From assembly GCA_022773965.1 (NCBI GenBank), contig JALFNQ010000214.1, positions 1 through 32,772 of the forward strand: a DNA stretch of 32,772 nucleotides, given 5' to 3'. The notes under the pieces are model-generated. The model had not been told where the DNA came from and made no database searches. It saw only the letters and a list, made by a program, of their open reading frames with translations. Positions 15,879 through 24,867 of the stretch are shown piece after piece. Position 1 is the first letter of the stretch, and each line of letters starts with the position of its first letter. Made by a program: the position numbers and the translations under genes. The stretch comes from Lachnospiraceae bacterium. Lineage in GTDB: Bacteria; Bacillota; Clostridia; Lachnospirales; Lachnospiraceae.

Positions 15879-17347
15879 AAAACGATACACTGCAGAAAAT
15901 ATTGAATATCGGTATTGCATTTTCAAAGGAAAAGGATAGGGAGCGGCTGTTAGACCAGATACTGACAGCAGCCATGGACATGACACGTTGTGATGGCGGA
16001 ACGCTGTATATCAATAACGGAGATGCGCTGGAGTTTAAGATCATGATCACGCGGTCCAAAGGTATCCACGAGGGTGTGGGGGAGAATCAGACAACGTTGC
16101 CGCCGGTGCCTTTGTCAGAGAAAAACGTCTGCGCGTGCGGAGTATTATACCGCAGATTGATCAACATACCAGATGTATATCGCAGTGAGCGGTATGATTT
16201 TTCCGGACCGAAGAATTATGATGCGATGACCGGGTATCACACACAGTCGATGATGGTTGTGCCGCTGGAGGACGATAAGGAACATGTGATCGGCGTTGTC
16301 CAGCTGATCAATGCGTTGGATGATGAGGGGGAGATCATCCCCTTTCGGGAGGAATATGAGCAGATCCTGTTGGCGATGGGCTCGCAGGCGGCGATCTGTC
16401 TCGTAAATATGAATTATGCCCATCAGATCCGCGAAATGCTGGATTCCTATGTCAAGGTAATGTCTACGGCGATCGATGCAAGAACGCCTTACAATGCGAA
16501 CCATACGAAAAATATGGTTACCTATGCAACGCGTTTTATCTCCTGGCTGAAGGAAAAACATGCAGTTTGGGGATTCGACGAGAAAAAAATACAGGAATTT
16601 CTGATGAGTGTCTGGATGCATGATATCGGAAAACTGATCACGCCACTTGAAATTATGGATAAGCAGGACCGGCTGGCTGGAAATTATTTTCTGGTCATGA
16701 ACCGGCTGCAAAAGATCCGTCTGCTGACGCGGATCGCCCGGCTGGAAGGGCGGCTTGATGATGAAGTGTATGAACAATGTCTGGCAGAGATCAAACAGGC
16801 AGAGGAACTGGTGGTAAAGGTCAATGGGATCGGCTATCTTACGGATGAGCTGGCAGAGCAGGTGGAGCGTCTGGCAGAGCGTACTTATGAGGATGAGGAC
16901 GGTAATATACAGCTGTGGATCACACCGGAAGAGAAAGAACAGCTGCTGATACGCAAGGGAACATTGACACAGGCGGAGCGAAAGATCATGCAGGATCACG
17001 TGGAGAAAACGCGCATGATGCTGGAACAGATGACGCTCGGAGATGACTATAAGGATGTGCTTGAATGGGCACCGCAGCATCATGAGCTGCTGGATGGCAG
17101 TGGTTATCCGAGGGGATTAAAGGGGAATGAGATATGTACAGAAGTGCGTTTGCTCACGATTCTGGATGTATTTGAGGCGATGACGGCTATCGACCGGCCA
17201 TACAAAAAGCCGATGCCTGCGAAACACGCGTTCCGGATCCTGCATCAGATGGCGGATCAGGGGCAGATAGATGCAGATCTTTTGAATTTATTTGAGCAGA
17301 GCAATGCATGGGTTTCTGATGAGAGGAGCAGAGAGGAGCAGGAATGA
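15875..17347 (+). CDS. GAF domain and HD-GYP domain protein (putative c-di-GMP phosphodiesterase)
   Basis: N-terminal GAF (LTAAMDMTRCDGGTLYINNG...GVVQLINA), HDIGKLITP, HHELLDGSGYPRGLKGNEI, LDVFEAMTAIDRPYKK. ATGA overlap with the MBL gene. Confidence 0.9.
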   Translation: MKNDTLQKILNIGIAFSKEKDRERLLDQILTAAMDMTRCDGGTLYINNGDALEFKIMITRSKGIHEGVGENQTTLPPVPLSEKNVCACGVLYRRLINIPDVYRSERYDFSGPKNYDAMTGYHTQSMMVVPLEDDKEHVIGVVQLINALDDEGEIIPFREEYEQILLAMGSQAAICLVNMNYAHQIREMLDSYVKVMSTAIDARTPYNANHTKNMVTYATRFISWLKEKHAVWGFDEKKIQEFLMSVWMHDIGKLITPLEIMDKQDRLAGNYFLVMNRLQKIRLLTRIARLEGRLDDEVYEQCLAEIKQAEELVVKVNGIGYLTDELAEQVERLAERTYEDEDGNIQLWITPEEKEQLLIRKGTLTQAERKIMQDHVEKTRMMLEQMTLGDDYKDVLEWAPQHHELLDGSGYPRGLKGNEICTEVRLLTILDVFEAMTAIDRPYKKPMPAKHAFRILHQMADQGQIDADLLNLFEQSNAWVSDERSREEQE

Positions 17348-20300
17348 AAAAAAGACAGAATACGAACAGATGGAAACGGGCTGCGAGCGTTCTGACAGCG
17401 GTTGCAGTTACGTGTGCAATGGTGCTGACTTCGGTTGCACCAGCGTTTGCGGCGACAGCGCGTGCAACAACGATGAAGCTGGAAAAGACAGAGGGCACGG
17501 TTTCGCTGAAAACACAGAACGGGACGGCGCGCAGGATTACGAGCGGCATGCGTCTCTATAACGGCAATACGCTTGAAACAAAGGCGAAAAGCTATGCCTA
17601 TGTCAGTCTGGACAGTGCGAAAGCGGTAAAACTGGATCAGAGTACACTGGCAACGCTGCGTCAGAATGGAAAGGAACTGGAGCTTCTCGTAAAGAGCGGC
17701 AAGCTGTTTTTTAATGTCAGTCAGCCACTGACAGAAAAGGAGAGCATGAATGTCCGCACCTCAACGATGGTGACAGGTATCCGTGGAACCTGCGGTATCG
17801 TTGAGCATGTGACATCCACGACATCAAGGTTGTATCTCCTGGAGGGAAAAGTGACGCTCGGTTCCGGAGAGAATGCCACAACGATTCAGGGTGGACAGAC
17901 GGCTACAATTGTGGTGCAGCCGAAAAAGGAGACTTCGGGCGGTGGCAAGCCGGGAGAGAGCGAAAAAGAGCCGGTGAAGAAGATTACTGTCGAAAAGATG
18001 ACAGAGGAAAAGGTGCCTGTTTTTGCGATTCAGGAGATCGTGAAAGACCCGGTTCTGCAGGAAAAGATCGAGAAAACGACCGAACTTAAGGTTGAAAAGC
18101 TTGAGGTTGTGCTTGAGGAGGCAAAAAAAGCCGAAGAAGCCGGAAAAGATCCGGAGAAGGAGTCTGAAAAGGAAGAGGAGAAAGAAAAAGAGCCGGAGCA
18201 GACGATTCCGTCAGGTGGCGGTTCTGTGACGGTGGATCCGGCGCCGGGCAATCCGGGAACGAGTGATCCAAAACCGGAGGATCCGACACCGGAAGAGCCG
18301 GGAAAAGATGACCCCGAAACGGAAACGCCCGTCGACCCGGGGACACCGGAAGAGCCCGAGCCGGATACGCCTGTCGATCCAGGTATGCCGGAAGAGCCAG
18401 ACACGCCGAAAGACCCGACAAGAGCAACGCTGACAGGAAATGTCACATTTGCACAATTGAACGCGGCACTGGCGGAAAACGATGAGGTGATACTTGAGGG
18501 TGCGGTGACGTTAGACGCAGGTGAGCAGCTGCTGATCCCGTCCAATAAGACATTGGCTGTCAATGGCAGTATTTCGGGCGAGGGAACGATCAGCCTTGGA
18601 GAGGGAAGCACCCTTGCAAATAATGGAACGATCACGGCAGCAGATATGAATGATGCGGCGGCGCTCAGCAGCCGCGTCCGTACACTGACAGTGAGGTCTG
18701 TCAAAAATTCAGGGTGCATCCAATTGTCCGGTACTTATGCATCGGATGCAGCGTATACCTATTCAGAGGATGCGGTGTTGATCTGTGGAGATAAGGTTTC
18801 TGCGCTGTACGATGAACTGATGATGGTCGATTCAATGGGAGCTGTCACCAGCGGTACAAGTATAAAGTGTAATTATTTATATGGATCATCTTTAAATGCG
18901 TATGTGGCAGATTATCTGTATGAGCGTTCAACGACCGGTTATGTCAGCGGATCGTTCCAGCGGGATATTACGGTAAATTCTGATGTTACGGTGCGAGGTG
19001 CAGGAGGAATACATGGTGGCGTGCAGCTGTATATGTCCGGATATACGATTTGTGTTGCTGACGGAACATTGACACTGCATGGAGACATCAATGTCACAAG
19101 CAGTGGCAGCAAGCCCACCATGTCCCTGCAGGGTGGACACTTGAAGATGACGGGAGTCAGTGAGACAAACAACGCGATCATCCACAATATGGGATCAGGC
19201 TATGCGATTGCCGTGTCAAATGGATCCACGATCACGTGGGAAAATCCGAATATGCTTGTTGCCGCAGAGGGCGGAAATGGCCGTATCATCGAGGGTGTAA
19301 CGCTGAATGAGAATCAACAGCCGATTGTTCCCAATTTTATGACTGTGGCAACTGGAACGTTGGAGCTGACAGCAGATCAGACGATGTTGCGGTGTAATAC
19401 ACAACCGACAGAAACATCCTTGTATGGCGAAGTGACGCTATCAACAATAAAGGAAGCCTTTGGCGAATATGACAAGGTGCATATTCGTGAGGATGCAACG
19501 CTTCAGATTCCGCAGACTGAGAGTGAGCTTCTGATCCCGGCAGGCAAAGAGCTTGTTGTGTGGGGAACACAAAGTATCCCTACCGGAACAGCCATTCAGG
19601 TAGGCGATGGAAGTAAGCAGGCACTGTTATGTGTGACAGAAGGCTCTGAATTGACAGCAGGAGAGATCCATGTGTCAGCAGGAAGCCGTTTAGAGGATCA
19701 TGGTACGCTGAACTGTATCGGATTAACTGGTGGGACAGGCTCGGAGCTAATCAATAATTATAGCCTGAATGTGAATGGGACTATGCAGCTTTCAAATGGT
19801 GCAGTCTATGAAAATCATGGCGAAATGAATGGAATAGATCTGACCAGTGAAGGCGGCGCTGAGATAATAAATTCAGATGTTATCAAGCTGAGTGGTGCGT
19901 ATACTTCCAAGGGAACGGACAGCTATGATGATGGCGCTGTCGGAACGCTCATCAGTGAAGGCGAGTCGACTGCGATGCCAGGAGATCGATTGCTTTTGAA
20001 AGATTGGATGGTGTTAGAAGATTCTTCAGCGTCACAGAACTGTGTATATTCATTTGGTTTTAATCAGAATGTAGCTGACCATCTGGAAGAGCGTTCGCAG
20101 CTGCAGACTGTTACTGCATACGCTTGTAAAAATTTGATTGTGGCATCGCCCGTCAATATTAGAAGCAATTCTAATGGGTTGGAGCTGCAATTGGGAAGCT
20201 ATACGTTACAGATATCAAATGGTGGGGGACTGACTCTAGGCAATAATGTCAAGATTTTAAGTGAGAATTCCCGACAGACAGTATTGCTTTCGGGTAATGG

Positions 20301-22941
20301 AAGCCTTGAGCTGCTAGGTGGTACACATGGTGCCTGGATTTCTAACAACGGTGGCGGGTATGGAATTGCGCGTGCAGATGATGCTACAGGAAAGGTTACA
20401 TGGAGTTTCCAGTATAGTGGAGAGAAAGATCTTGGTATCACCGCAAACTCACTGGAATATACGATCCAGGGGTGTAGCATGAACACAGATGGCAGCATCG
20501 CAATGCCGGAATATGTGATCACAGAGGGTATTATGTATTATGCGGATGGCAGTCTGTATCAGCTGTATCCGTTACGTGCGACAACATTATCTGGTGAAGT
20601 GACGGCTGAAACACTGCAGAAAGCATATCTGGAATATGGAGTGATTACGCTTGATGAGGGTGCAACACTGAAGCTTAATGATGATGATGCATTTGTGATT
20701 CCGGGTGGTAAAATACTGAATATATATGGAGATCAGTCAATTCCGACATCGATAACGATTCAGGTGGGTGACGGACGAAAAGAAACACAGTTAAATTTTA
20801 ACGGTACCGCGACTGCCGGAGCTATTCGTGTCATGGCAAAGGGCCAATTTGATTCTGGAAAAGTGCTGAATTGTACAGAACTGACTTGTGCTGCAGATTC
20901 AAAAGCAAGTAATAATGGAGAACTGAACGTAAGTGGAACCGTACATCTGATGAGCGGTGCGTATTATGCAAACTATCAGACATTAAACGCGCAGGCATTA
21001 GAGAGCGAAGGCAGTGCTACGATTTATAATACCGGTTATATTGGATTGCAAGGAACATATACATCAGCCGGAACAGATACATATGAAGAGTGTGGGCTTG
21101 GAATATGCGTTTGCGGAACAGCGTCCAAAGCAATGCCGGAAGGACTACTACTTGTGAGGGAGAAGACAACGCCTTCTACGAATGTTTCAGAGCCGGAAAA
21201 TTTTGTGTATGCATCAGTTTTAAATCAGAGAGTAGCAAATTATTTGTGCGGACGTGCAAAAACAGGAAATGTGAATGCAAGTTTTTGCAGAAATGTGCAG
21301 GTGAAATCATCTGTAGAACTGGATGTAAAGCAGGATCAATCATCTACTGCCCATTATGGTATATATTTGGTGCTGGGAGAATATTCTCTGGAAGTAGCTG
21401 CTAACGTATTGACGATTGGATCAGATGTTAGTATTGGAAGTATTCATCCTGATCAGACGATTCTGCTTTCAGGTAACGCCGGGTTGGAGCTGGTTGGAGG
21501 GAGTCAGTTCAATGCCCAGATCAGCAATACGGGCGATGGCTATGTGATTGCCCGTGCCGATGATGCGACAGGAACTGTGTTCTGGCGTGACACAGGTATG
21601 GGTATGTGCTCCAGTGCAGATAAATTCGTACCGGACTGCAGCATAAACGCGGCAGATGGCACGGTATCTATGCCGGATTATGTAAATGTGCAGGGCATGG
21701 TAACGTACAAGGAGGGCACTCTGGGACTTACGGCGGTGCCGGATACGTTTACAGCTGCAGATGAAGTGACAACTGCGAAGCTGCAGGCGGCGTTACGGGC
21801 ATACCGTTCAGTCACGATTGATCAAACAGCAAAAGCGACCATGAGCGAAACAGATACACTGACGATTCCGTCTGGAAAGGTACTCTACGTGAATGCTAAG
21901 ATGACGCAGGTGGGTACAGCATATTCCGGTGGTTTTTCTATGAATAAGGGTTCCAGGATCGTAATAGAGCCGGGGGCGTACATGGAGGTCAGTGGTATTG
22001 TGATGGGAAACGGAACGATTGAAGCCCGGACAAGCAGCACCAGTGGAGGGGCTGCGCTGACCGTGCACACCGGAGGGCAGGTTGTTGCAGAAGAGATCAA
22101 TATTGGCAGCGGGGTAACGTTTACCAATAATGGAATCGTTGATATCGGAGCCCTGAATAGCGCCGGAGGAGCGACGATCAACAACACAGAGCTTATAAAG
22201 ATTCATACTGCATATAAGTATACGACAGAGGGTGTGACAGACACCTATACAGGTACTTATGCCAGTGTGCTGATCAGTAATGCAGAGTCCACAGCCATGC
22301 CTGCGGGGTCAGAGCTGTTAAATGCATATATCACAGGTGACAGCGGTACGAAGGAGCATGTGCAGTATTATTATGCGGATTATCTCAATACGCGTGCAGG
22401 TGATTATATCAATAAGATCATAGGAACCTACCGTGATGATAAACAACAGAAGCTTTGGTGGGATTTCCAGAAAAATGCACCTGTGAAGAGTGCTACAACG
22501 ACCACACTGACTGATTTTAATGCTGATCTGGGAACTTATTCCATTCAGGTTTCAGGTAAGCTGGTGCTGGATAACCAGACGTGCGGAACGATCACCGGCA
22601 GCGGAACGACGCTCTTTGACATGCAGGGTGGAACGCTGGACCTGACAGGAACGACAGGAACGCTTCAGTCTGGCATGACATCCACCGGAGAAATCACACC
22701 GGCAGACAGCTATGTGATCAAGGGCTCACAGTCGCCTTACCAGATCTACTGGAATAATCCGGGGCTTACGATGAGTGCGCCGAATGGATTAAATAAAACG
22801 GTAGACAACCTTTACCTCAATTCGGATGGATCGGCAGTTGTAAATCCTGACAATGCATATTTGGGAATTTTAAACGAATATCAATTAGTATGGGATGCAC
22901 CAACAAATACACTGGCAATAAGTCCGGTATCTGGTTCTTAA
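17344..22941 (+). CDS. Giant secreted FecR-domain protein (1865 aa) with P/E-rich linker and four large repeat modules
   Basis: Signal peptide (KRAASVLTAVAVTCAMVLTSVAPAFAA), FecR domain (TMKLEKTEGTVSLKTQNG...TSTMVTGIRGTCGIVEHV...LYLLEGKVTL), linker ETPVDPGTPEEPEPDTPVDPGMPEEPDTP, then repeated modules. ATGA overlap with the upstream gene. Confidence 0.92.
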   Translation: MKKRQNTNRWKRAASVLTAVAVTCAMVLTSVAPAFAATARATTMKLEKTEGTVSLKTQNGTARRITSGMRLYNGNTLETKAKSYAYVSLDSAKAVKLDQSTLATLRQNGKELELLVKSGKLFFNVSQPLTEKESMNVRTSTMVTGIRGTCGIVEHVTSTTSRLYLLEGKVTLGSGENATTIQGGQTATIVVQPKKETSGGGKPGESEKEPVKKITVEKMTEEKVPVFAIQEIVKDPVLQEKIEKTTELKVEKLEVVLEEAKKAEEAGKDPEKESEKEEEKEKEPEQTIPSGGGSVTVDPAPGNPGTSDPKPEDPTPEEPGKDDPETETPVDPGTPEEPEPDTPVDPGMPEEPDTPKDPTRATLTGNVTFAQLNAALAENDEVILEGAVTLDAGEQLLIPSNKTLAVNGSISGEGTISLGEGSTLANNGTITAADMNDAAALSSRVRTLTVRSVKNSGCIQLSGTYASDAAYTYSEDAVLICGDKVSALYDELMMVDSMGAVTSGTSIKCNYLYGSSLNAYVADYLYERSTTGYVSGSFQRDITVNSDVTVRGAGGIHGGVQLYMSGYTICVADGTLTLHGDINVTSSGSKPTMSLQGGHLKMTGVSETNNAIIHNMGSGYAIAVSNGSTITWENPNMLVAAEGGNGRIIEGVTLNENQQPIVPNFMTVATGTLELTADQTMLRCNTQPTETSLYGEVTLSTIKEAFGEYDKVHIREDATLQIPQTESELLIPAGKELVVWGTQSIPTGTAIQVGDGSKQALLCVTEGSELTAGEIHVSAGSRLEDHGTLNCIGLTGGTGSELINNYSLNVNGTMQLSNGAVYENHGEMNGIDLTSEGGAEIINSDVIKLSGAYTSKGTDSYDDGAVGTLISEGESTAMPGDRLLLKDWMVLEDSSASQNCVYSFGFNQNVADHLEERSQLQTVTAYACKNLIVASPVNIRSNSNGLELQLGSYTLQISNGGGLTLGNNVKILSENSRQTVLLSGNGSLELLGGTHGAWISNNGGGYGIARADDATGKVTWSFQYSGEKDLGITANSLEYTIQGCSMNTDGSIAMPEYVITEGIMYYADGSLYQLYPLRATTLSGEVTAETLQKAYLEYGVITLDEGATLKLNDDDAFVIPGGKILNIYGDQSIPTSITIQVGDGRKETQLNFNGTATAGAIRVMAKGQFDSGKVLNCTELTCAADSKASNNGELNVSGTVHLMSGAYYANYQTLNAQALESEGSATIYNTGYIGLQGTYTSAGTDTYEECGLGICVCGTASKAMPEGLLLVREKTTPSTNVSEPENFVYASVLNQRVANYLCGRAKTGNVNASFCRNVQVKSSVELDVKQDQSSTAHYGIYLVLGEYSLEVAANVLTIGSDVSIGSIHPDQTILLSGNAGLELVGGSQFNAQISNTGDGYVIARADDATGTVFWRDTGMGMCSSADKFVPDCSINAADGTVSMPDYVNVQGMVTYKEGTLGLTAVPDTFTAADEVTTAKLQAALRAYRSVTIDQTAKATMSETDTLTIPSGKVLYVNAKMTQVGTAYSGGFSMNKGSRIVIEPGAYMEVSGIVMGNGTIEARTSSTSGGAALTVHTGGQVVAEEINIGSGVTFTNNGIVDIGALNSAGGATINNTELIKIHTAYKYTTEGVTDTYTGTYASVLISNAESTAMPAGSELLNAYITGDSGTKEHVQYYYADYLNTRAGDYINKIIGTYRDDKQQKLWWDFQKNAPVKSATTTTLTDFNADLGTYSIQVSGKLVLDNQTCGTITGSGTTLFDMQGGTLDLTGTTGTLQSGMTSTGEITPADSYVIKGSQSPYQIYWNNPGLTMSAPNGLNKTVDNLYLNSDGSAVVNPDNAYLGILNEYQLVWDAPTNTLAISPVSGS
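18421..19410 (+). repeat. FecR-protein module A
   Basis: Starts RATLTGNVTFAQLNAALAENDEVIL; contains YVADYLYERSTTGYV and NAIIHNMGSGYAIAVSNGSTITWENP. Confidence 0.65.
19411..20577 (+). repeat. FecR-protein module B
   Basis: Starts TSLYGEVTLSTIKEAFGEYDKVHI; contains ESTAMPGDRLLL, NVADHLEERS, AWISNNGGGYGIARADDATGKVTW. Confidence 0.75.
20578..21749 (+). repeat. FecR-protein module C
   Basis: Starts TTLSGEVTAETLQKAYLEYGVITL; contains ASKAMPEGLLLV, RVANYLCGRAKTGNV, AQISNTGDGYVIARADDATGTVFW. Confidence 0.75.
21750..22941 (+). repeat. FecR-protein module D (C-terminal)
   Basis: Starts TAADEVTTAKLQAALRAYRSVTI; contains ESTAMPAGSELL, YYADYLNTRAGDYI, DSYVIKGSQSPYQIYWNNP. Confidence 0.65.
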
Positions 22942-22967
22942 TAGTACTTTTTATGTGATACAACAAT

Positions 22968-24833
22968 ATGAAACAGCGAGAAAGAACTGGTGGAATGAAA
23001 AAGGAACAAGCTTCAGCGAACAAACGCCCCTTTTGGCGTACACTCCTCGGCGGCGTAGCCGCCGGGGCACTCTTTGCCGGAATCTGCGCATCGAATCTCA
23101 TGTATGCGCAGGATTCCTTTGTGGCGGACGCACTTTATCAGCACGCAACGCCGCAGGACGGACAGATTGTGCTCATCAATATCGACCAGAAGAGTCTGGA
23201 TGCCCTCGGACCCTTTGCCTCATGGGGCAGGGCACTTATGGGCGATGTGATCAATACATTAAATCAGGATCCGGAGCAGTCACCGGCAGTGATCGCACTC
23301 GATGTGCTCTATGTCGGAGAATCTGACGATCCGGATGGCGATTCCTATTTGGCAGAAGCATGCGCAAACAGCTGTCCGGTGGTGACAGCGTGTGCAGGCA
23401 CCTTTGGTTCACAGCTTGTGGAAAATGCGGACGGCAGCTTTTACATGGACGATTACGCGCTGATCGCATATGATGAACCATATGAAGAACTGAGAAACGC
23501 CACCTGGCAGGGGCATATCAACTCCATGTTCGATGCGGACGGTATTCTCCGCCACGGAATCTGGCAGATCGACCTGCCGGACGGAGAGGAGATCCCGTCC
23601 TTTCACCGGCAGATCTACGAGCTGTACTCGGAACAGACCGGGCAGCAGGCAGAAGCGGTGCCTGTGACGGACAGCCATTATCGCTATTATATCCCGTTTC
23701 AGGGAAAACCGGGTGCCTACAGCGACGGTTATAGCGTGATCGATCTTTTAAATGGGGAGATCGATCCGTCGGCGTATGCCGGAAAGATTGTGCTGATCGG
23801 ACCCTATGCGGCAGGTATGCAGGATGATTTTGCCACCGCCATCGATCACGCCGGAAAGATGTACGGTATCGAGTATCAGGCAAATATGATCGATGCCCTG
23901 CTTCACGGGCAGACAAAGCGTGAGGCAGGCCGGGCACCACAGGTCGCAGCAGTGTTTGTGGTGACGCTTTTGTGGGCACTGCTCTTTTCCAGACGCAGGC
24001 TTCGCACAGTGATCGCAGGGTGGATCTGTACCGTGGCAGGCTATATTGGCATCTGCGTGGCAGCGTATGGAAAAGGCATCGTTTTGTCGCCGTTGTATAT
24101 ACCGTTGTCCGTGACGATCCTGTTCGTGTGCAGTATCGCTTCCGGGTATCTGCGGGCAGCGCTGGAAAAACGGCGCGTAACGGCAACATTCCAGCGTTAT
24201 GTGGCACCGGAGATCGTTGCGGAATTGTTAAAAGAAGGCTCCGATGCGGCAGCGCTTGGTGGAAAACTGTGTGACATTGCAGTGCTTTTTGTGGATATCC
24301 GTGGCTTTACAACGATGTCGGAGATCTTAGAGCCGGAGGAGGTCGTACAGATCCTGAACAGATATCTGACGCTGACCAGTACGTGTATTTTCGATAACGG
24401 CGGCACGCTGGATAAGTTTGTAGGAGACTGTACGATGGCATTCTGGGGCGCACCGCTGCCGCAGGAGGACAGTATCTATAAAGCGGTGAAGACGGCATTT
24501 GACATGATCGAGCGCTCGGCGGCATTGCAGAAGGAGCTGGAAGAAAAGTTTGGAAGAACGGTGAGCTTTGGTGTCGGCGTCCATTATGGACCGGCAGTCG
24601 TAGGAAACATCGGAGCGCCAAACCGCATGGATTACACCGCCATCGGTGATACGGTCAACACGGCGGCGCGGCTGGAGGCAAACGCTCCGGGCGGTTGCAT
24701 TTATGTCAGCCATGCGGTGGCGGAGGCGCTGACAGGGCGGGTAAGCTTCACTTCCCTTGGTGATACGGTGCCGCTCAAGGGCAAGGCAGCAGGTTTCGAG
24801 GTGCTGCGTGCGGAAAAAATTCTGGAAAAATGA
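22968..24833 (+). CDS. CHASE2 sensor domain plus class III adenylate/guanylate cyclase
   Basis: N-terminal TM, extracellular CHASE2-like region (VLINIDQKSLDALGPFASWGRALMGDVINTL...VIALDVLY...KIVLIGPYA), TM cluster, then cyclase catalytic motifs (VLFVDIRGFTTMSE, TLDKFVGDCTMAFWG, DYTAIGDTVNTAARLEA). Start may be 22995. Confidence 0.93.
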   Translation: MKQRERTGGMKKEQASANKRPFWRTLLGGVAAGALFAGICASNLMYAQDSFVADALYQHATPQDGQIVLINIDQKSLDALGPFASWGRALMGDVINTLNQDPEQSPAVIALDVLYVGESDDPDGDSYLAEACANSCPVVTACAGTFGSQLVENADGSFYMDDYALIAYDEPYEELRNATWQGHINSMFDADGILRHGIWQIDLPDGEEIPSFHRQIYELYSEQTGQQAEAVPVTDSHYRYYIPFQGKPGAYSDGYSVIDLLNGEIDPSAYAGKIVLIGPYAAGMQDDFATAIDHAGKMYGIEYQANMIDALLHGQTKREAGRAPQVAAVFVVTLLWALLFSRRRLRTVIAGWICTVAGYIGICVAAYGKGIVLSPLYIPLSVTILFVCSIASGYLRAALEKRRVTATFQRYVAPEIVAELLKEGSDAAALGGKLCDIAVLFVDIRGFTTMSEILEPEEVVQILNRYLTLTSTCIFDNGGTLDKFVGDCTMAFWGAPLPQEDSIYKAVKTAFDMIERSAALQKELEEKFGRTVSFGVGVHYGPAVVGNIGAPNRMDYTAIGDTVNTAARLEANAPGGCIYVSHAVAEALTGRVSFTSLGDTVPLKGKAAGFEVLRAEKILEK

Positions 24834-24867
24834 GGATGACCGATAGAGACACAGGAGAAGCAGGAAC

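Noticed and set aside
16145-17083. 312-aa minus-strand ORF inside the HD-GYP gene
   Set aside because: Antisense to a gene with intact HD-GYP motifs; translation is His/Leu-rich and compositionally a mirror of the sense codons.
18030-18719. 229-aa minus-strand ORF with S/G/P-rich repeats
   Set aside because: It is the reverse complement of the P/E-rich linker of the FecR protein; no SD or promoter.
23518-24207. 229-aa minus-strand ORF inside the CHASE2-cyclase gene
   Set aside because: Arg/Pro/Ser-rich shadow ORF opposite a strongly conserved coding frame.
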